Below, piece by piece: positions 4,423 to 7,513 of a stretch of 7,513 nucleotides of DNA. Under the pieces are notes generated by a model that made no database searches, was not told the DNA's origin, and saw only the letters and a list, made by a program, of their open reading frames with translations. Each line of letters opens with the position of its first letter. Positions within the stretch are counted from its first letter, which is position 1. Origin of the DNA: Ruminococcaceae bacterium UBA1244 (GTDB lineage Bacteria; Bacillota; Clostridia; Oscillospirales; Acutalibacteraceae); contig DBWG01000144.1 in assembly GCA_002308635.1 (NCBI GenBank), positions 5,560 through 13,072 on the forward strand, written 5' to 3'. Made by a program: the position numbers and the translations under genes.

Positions 4423-7212
4423 ATGAAAGCTAAACTGATATTCAAAAAGATCGCCGCCTTTCTGCTCTCATCTGTAGTGATAATAACCACATCGGCGATT
4501 TCCGGCATAAACGTGTCTGCGGCAGACATTAAGGTAGATTCTCCCGAAGCCCTGCAAAGCGCCATTGACTCAGCAGGCACGGACACGGCAGCTTTTACGC
4601 TCACAGCGGATATCAATGCAAACAGCAGTATTGTTATCGGAGAAGGTCAGAATATCACCATTGACCTCGGTGGATTCACTCTCGCCAGAAGTCTTGATTC
4701 ACCCGAAGCAAAAGGCAGCGTTATCATCGTTGAGGGCGGCAGCCTTACAATAAAGGACAGCTCACAGGAGCATACGGGTTGTATTACCGGCGGCTCTTCA
4801 ACGGATTTCGGCGGAGGAATATGCTGTCTGAAAAAGGATAGGATTCCTTCAACTCTGACCCTGAGCGATATCACATTCAAAGAGAATAAAGCCGGCTCGG
4901 GCGGTGCCGTTTATACTGACAGCGGCTGTACCGTGACAGTCAGCGGGTGTACTTTTGAAGGCAACAGCGCCGAAAAAGGCGGTGCTGTTGCAGCTATGGG
5001 CGATGTTACGCTCAATGCCTGTACCGTAAAGAATAACAGGGCTGAGCTTTACGGCGGCGGTATCTATGTAAATACCAAAGATAAAGATAAGGTAACAATC
5101 AAGGGCAAGACCGTTTTCAGCAGTAATTCATCAGGAACGGACGGCGGTGCTGTCTATGCGGAAAGCGGAAAGCTCATTGTTTCGGATACATCCTTTACGG
5201 ACAATCAGGCTGTTGTATCGGGCGGTGCTGTCGTGACAGCCAAAACGGCGGAAGCAGAGCTTTCAAAATCAGCTTTCAGCCGTAACAAGTGCAGCCAAAA
5301 CGGCGGCGCAGTTCTCAATGAAGGAAGTCTGCTCTTGAAGGAAATCAGCCTGACAGATAACAGTTCAGAATACGGCGGCGGCATTTACAACAGTGGTTCA
5401 ATCACCGTAACAGGCACAGAAATTACCGGAAATACCTGCACCGAAAAGGGCGGCGGCATCTTTCAGAACGATGGCGCCGTTACCCTCGGCGGAGGTCTGA
5501 CAAAGATAAAAAGCAATACAAAAAATGATGATGAAAACGATATTTCATTCGGCACTTTTTCAAAGATCACCGTAACAGGCAGATTTGAGCGAAGTACACG
5601 CATAGGCATGAGCATTTCCGACCTGCAGACAGAGATCACCACCGGTTACGGAAAGAACAATACCGTTTCTGCCAATAACTACTTTTTTGTAAACAACGAA
5701 GAATACCGCATTTCCCCTGACAGCAAAAAAACAGAGGTGGTCGTTGAAAAAGACCCGAACAGCATCAGGAATACTACAAAAACTCTTGTGGAGGTCTATG
5801 CGGGCGAAAAGCGCACTTCAAAAAATGAATACAGCACACCTGCGGACGCATGGAGCAAAGCCGTTAGTTCAGCAGCTTCTGACAAAGAGACCGTTATTAC
5901 ACTCGGCGGCGACTGGGTACTCAGTGAAATGTCAGAGATAGGTTCAGAAAAACATATCACTATCGACCTCAACGGACACTATATAAAGCGTGATCTGGAC
6001 TACGACAAAAAATCCAAAGGAGGATTGTTCACTGTCAAAGACAAAGCTGTACTGACCGTAAAGGACAGTTCTCCCGAGAGCGCAGGCTATGACGGTATAC
6101 GAGGCGGTGTTCTGACAGGAGGAGCAAGCTCGGATACCGGCGGCTGCTTTGAGATAACCGAAAAAGGAAAGGTCATTATGAACGGCGGTACGATCTACGA
6201 TTGCATTACCGACGAAGACGGCGGAGCGGTAAGGATCGCTGACGGTGAATTTACATTGACAGGCGGAAGAATATACCACTGCCAGACCATCGACAGCGCC
6301 GACAGCTGTAACGGCGGAGCGATCTTCCTTGACAAAGGAACCGTAAGGCTTACTGACTGTACGGTAGAGAATTGCAGCAGCGAAGACCACGGCAGAGCAA
6401 TCTATTCGGACGGCGGAGAGATATATCTTAAAAAGGTCACCTTCTCAGGCAACCAATGCCGTGACTACGGCGGTGCAATATGTCTTTGGGATGAAACACT
6501 TCTGGAGGCACGCAACTGCAGGTTCTCTGATAATAAGACAGAAGAGGACGGCGGCGCAGTCTATGTTGAAGATGCACCTGCGGATCATAAGGCGATACTG
6601 TTTGATAACTGTATTTTCTGCGGCAATCGTGCCGACAGGGACGGCGGTGCGCTCTTTGTCTGCGATGACGGCGTGGCTCTTTCAAACACTGAAATAACCA
6701 AAAACTCCGCAAAGAAGCGGGGCGGCGCAGCCTTTGTCGATGCCCGCTATGGTATCACGGTCAGGGGACTTGTCACCATAAAGAACAACACCTGCGACGA
6801 CAACAAGTCTATGGCAAATCTTACGCTTGAGGACGGCACCTTTGACGAAGCCAAGATTATGAATGCAGGTCTTTACAAGGGATCCCGTATCGCTATAGGA
6901 ACTACTGCAAGCAGCGGAAAAACCTATCTTTCAACCAGCGATTTCAGCAGGTATCAGACAAGGTATTTCAGCGCCGATGAAGGAAAGCTGGAATTTTCAA
7001 AGTACCTTGTAAGATATTCTCTGCTTACAACATCGGCTTCAATCTTCGGCAACGGTAATATGGCGGCAATAATTTGCATAGGAGTATTCTTTCTTGTGCT
7101 GACCGTTATCGTTATTGCCGTAAAGAAAATAAGTATGCACAGGACTGCTCTCAAAGAGAAATTGTCCGGCGAAAAAGACGGAGAAGGAGGCGAAAAAGAT
7201 GATAAGAACTAA
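4423..7212 (+). CDS. Secreted, membrane-anchored protein with two tandem Pmp-like beta-helix modules (putative adhesin)
   Basis: A 929-residue paralogue of the preceding product. Residues 1-33 form a signal peptide with a likely V-S-A cleavage site. Module 1 (about 38-440) has an entry segment (ITIDLGGFTLAR at 78-89, LTIKDSS at 108-114), coils with GGG/GGA turns at 130, 160, 186, 211, 241, 267, 294, 318 and 343, and a closing segment (NDISFGTFSKITVTG, then NYFF...YRISP). Module 2 (about 465-865) repeats the plan: HITIDLNGHYIKR, LTVKDSS, turns at 600, 631, 657, 683, 710, 741 and 767, then a degenerate closing segment. Many coils pair FxxN with GGA, for example TFEGN...GGAV and TFSGN...GGAI, the signature of chlamydial polymorphic membrane proteins, although no autotransporter barrel is present. 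Residues 869-880 match the pre-anchor motif of the other two proteins; a membrane helix (about 881-901) and a long charged tail (Lys/Glu/Asp/Gly) follow. A surface adhesin role is inferred. It overlaps the next gene by 14 bases. Confidence 0.93.
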   Translation: MKAKLIFKKIAAFLLSSVVIITTSAISGINVSAADIKVDSPEALQSAIDSAGTDTAAFTLTADINANSSIVIGEGQNITIDLGGFTLARSLDSPEAKGSVIIVEGGSLTIKDSSQEHTGCITGGSSTDFGGGICCLKKDRIPSTLTLSDITFKENKAGSGGAVYTDSGCTVTVSGCTFEGNSAEKGGAVAAMGDVTLNACTVKNNRAELYGGGIYVNTKDKDKVTIKGKTVFSSNSSGTDGGAVYAESGKLIVSDTSFTDNQAVVSGGAVVTAKTAEAELSKSAFSRNKCSQNGGAVLNEGSLLLKEISLTDNSSEYGGGIYNSGSITVTGTEITGNTCTEKGGGIFQNDGAVTLGGGLTKIKSNTKNDDENDISFGTFSKITVTGRFERSTRIGMSISDLQTEITTGYGKNNTVSANNYFFVNNEEYRISPDSKKTEVVVEKDPNSIRNTTKTLVEVYAGEKRTSKNEYSTPADAWSKAVSSAASDKETVITLGGDWVLSEMSEIGSEKHITIDLNGHYIKRDLDYDKKSKGGLFTVKDKAVLTVKDSSPESAGYDGIRGGVLTGGASSDTGGCFEITEKGKVIMNGGTIYDCITDEDGGAVRIADGEFTLTGGRIYHCQTIDSADSCNGGAIFLDKGTVRLTDCTVENCSSEDHGRAIYSDGGEIYLKKVTFSGNQCRDYGGAICLWDETLLEARNCRFSDNKTEEDGGAVYVEDAPADHKAILFDNCIFCGNRADRDGGALFVCDDGVALSNTEITKNSAKKRGGAAFVDARYGITVRGLVTIKNNTCDDNKSMANLTLEDGTFDEAKIMNAGLYKGSRIAIGTTASSGKTYLSTSDFSRYQTRYFSADEGKLEFSKYLVRYSLLTTSASIFGNGNMAAIICIGVFFLVLTVIVIAVKKISMHRTALKEKLSGEKDGEGGEKDDKN
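4810..5457 (+). repeat. First beta-helix coil array of the 929-residue protein
   Basis: Nine coils with GG[GA][IV] turns spaced 24-30 residues apart. FxxN appears at residues 152-155 (FKEN), 178-181 (FEGN), 232-235 (FSSN), 258-261 (FTDN) and 285-288 (FSRN), mostly four to eight residues before the next GGA turn. Coils near 201, 311 and 334 lack the Phe (TVKNN, SLTDN, EITGN). Confidence 0.85.
6220..6732 (+). repeat. Second beta-helix coil array of the 929-residue protein
   Basis: Seven coils with GGA[VILA] turns at residues 600, 631, 657 (degenerate, GRAI), 683, 710, 741 and 767. FxxN occurs at 674-677 (FSGN), 701-704 (FSDN) and 732-735 (FCGN). Cys is frequent here (594, 620, 629, 646, 651, 679, 687, 699, 730, 733, 747), more than in the first array. 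Confidence 0.82.
7184..7190 (+). promoter_or_regulatory. Ribosome binding site inside the end of the upstream gene
   Basis: AAGGAGG sits 8 bases before the ATG at 7199, within the Gly/Glu/Lys-coding tail of the preceding gene. It fixes the start of the last, truncated gene and implies coupled translation. Confidence 0.88.
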
Positions 7213-7513
7213 AAACAGGACACTCAGGAGGCTGATAAAATTTCTTCTGACCTCAATATCTCTTCTTCTTGTGCTGTGCTTTCTGACACAGGGACCGATT
7301 CATACCATTGAAAGAGTATTCGCAGCAGAAAGGATCCTCTACCTCAAGGAAATAAAGATATTTGAGGCTGACAGTGAAAAAGAAGCCCGCTCGGCATGTG
7401 AAAAAGAAGGCTTTACGTTTGTTGGAAAGGATCTGAATTCCGGTACCGGTCATGCTTATGTCTGTATCGGCTACAAGACTACGGAAAACAGAGATGAAGC
7501 ACTGTACAAGATA
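7199..7513 (+). CDS. N-terminus of a secreted protein, truncated by the window end
   Basis: 105 codons are open from the ATG at 7199 to the last base, with no stop. The overlap of 14 bases with the preceding gene and the strong AAGGAGG site make this a real operon member. Residues 1-42 look like a signal peptide: basic start (RTKNRTLRRLIK), hydrophobic core (FLLTSISLLLVLCFL) and a V-F-A site at 40-42. The mature part begins AERILYLKEIKIFEADSEKE, followed by a Cys-containing EARSACEKEGFTFVGKDLN segment and a VCIGYKTTENRDEALYKI segment. The last resembles a GYKTT...A[IL] pattern I associate with repeated modules in large Firmicutes surface proteins and, loosely, with MABP-like beta-prism repeats; this is memory-based and uncertain. 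The function is unknown. Its position suggests another surface or secreted partner of the two beta-helix proteins. Confidence 0.88.
   Translation, partial: MIRTKNRTLRRLIKFLLTSISLLLVLCFLTQGPIHTIERVFAAERILYLKEIKIFEADSEKEARSACEKEGFTFVGKDLNSGTGHAYVCIGYKTTENRDEALYKI

Noticed and set aside
5944..6390. Antisense open frame of 148 codons within the second beta-helix gene
   Set aside because: Lies wholly inside a well-supported gene and shows no start signal or recognisable family; a codon-bias shadow.
4423..7212. Autotransporter or outer-membrane Pmp of a Gram-negative
   Set aside because: No C-terminal beta-barrel or terminal aromatic signature; the protein ends with a single membrane helix and a charged cytoplasmic tail, and the translation signals look Gram-positive.
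7253..7453. Antisense open frame of 66 codons near the right end
   Set aside because: Opposite a coupled, signal-peptide-bearing gene with a strong ribosome binding site; nothing supports the reverse frame.

Overview
The window looks like part of a Gram-positive (Firmicutes) genome, most likely a gut or rumen Ruminococcus/Oscillospiraceae relative. The reasons are strong AGGAGG ribosome binding sites, ATG starts, intermediate GC, and Sec signal peptides on cell-surface proteins that end in a single C-terminal membrane segment with a basic tail. The domain vocabulary (InlB/Listeria-Bacteroides repeat, DLNG.TL.R and LTIKDSS beta-helix entry motifs) also fits. This assignment is inferred from sequence style, not from a search.

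Layout: all four genes are on the + strand. (1) 3-902: the 3' part of a gene for a membrane protein with two hydrophobic segments and an extracellular loop of about 180 residues. Its reading frame is open to the window edge. (2) 903-1018: an intergenic stretch of 116 bases holding three mutually complementary segments that can form two competing hairpins, a possible -10 box and a weak Shine-Dalgarno. (3) 1019-4411: an 1130-residue surface protein with a signal peptide, a tandem N-terminal repeat, a right-handed beta-helix of about 12 Gly-rich coils, a possible PLAT-like beta-sandwich, a divergent InlB-like repeat, a canonical InlB B-repeat and a membrane anchor. (4) 4423-7212: a 929-residue paralogue with two beta-helix modules in tandem whose coils carry GGA[VIL] and FxxN motifs, as in chlamydial polymorphic membrane proteins. 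(5) 7199-7513: the first 105 codons of a fourth, secreted protein, overlapping the previous gene by 14 bases and running off the window.

The last three genes are tightly packed (11-base gap, then a 14-base overlap) and probably form one operon; the first may belong to it or be separated by the hairpin region. Together they look like a surface adhesin or surface-display locus. The most notable signal is that the first three proteins, otherwise different in architecture, share the same short motif just before the terminal membrane helix: TT-x(1-2)-S-[FI]-F-[SG]-x-G-[NS]-[LM]. None has an LPXTG motif. This may be an undescribed C-terminal sorting, processing or anchoring signal. No RNA genes, CRISPR arrays or insertion sequences were seen.
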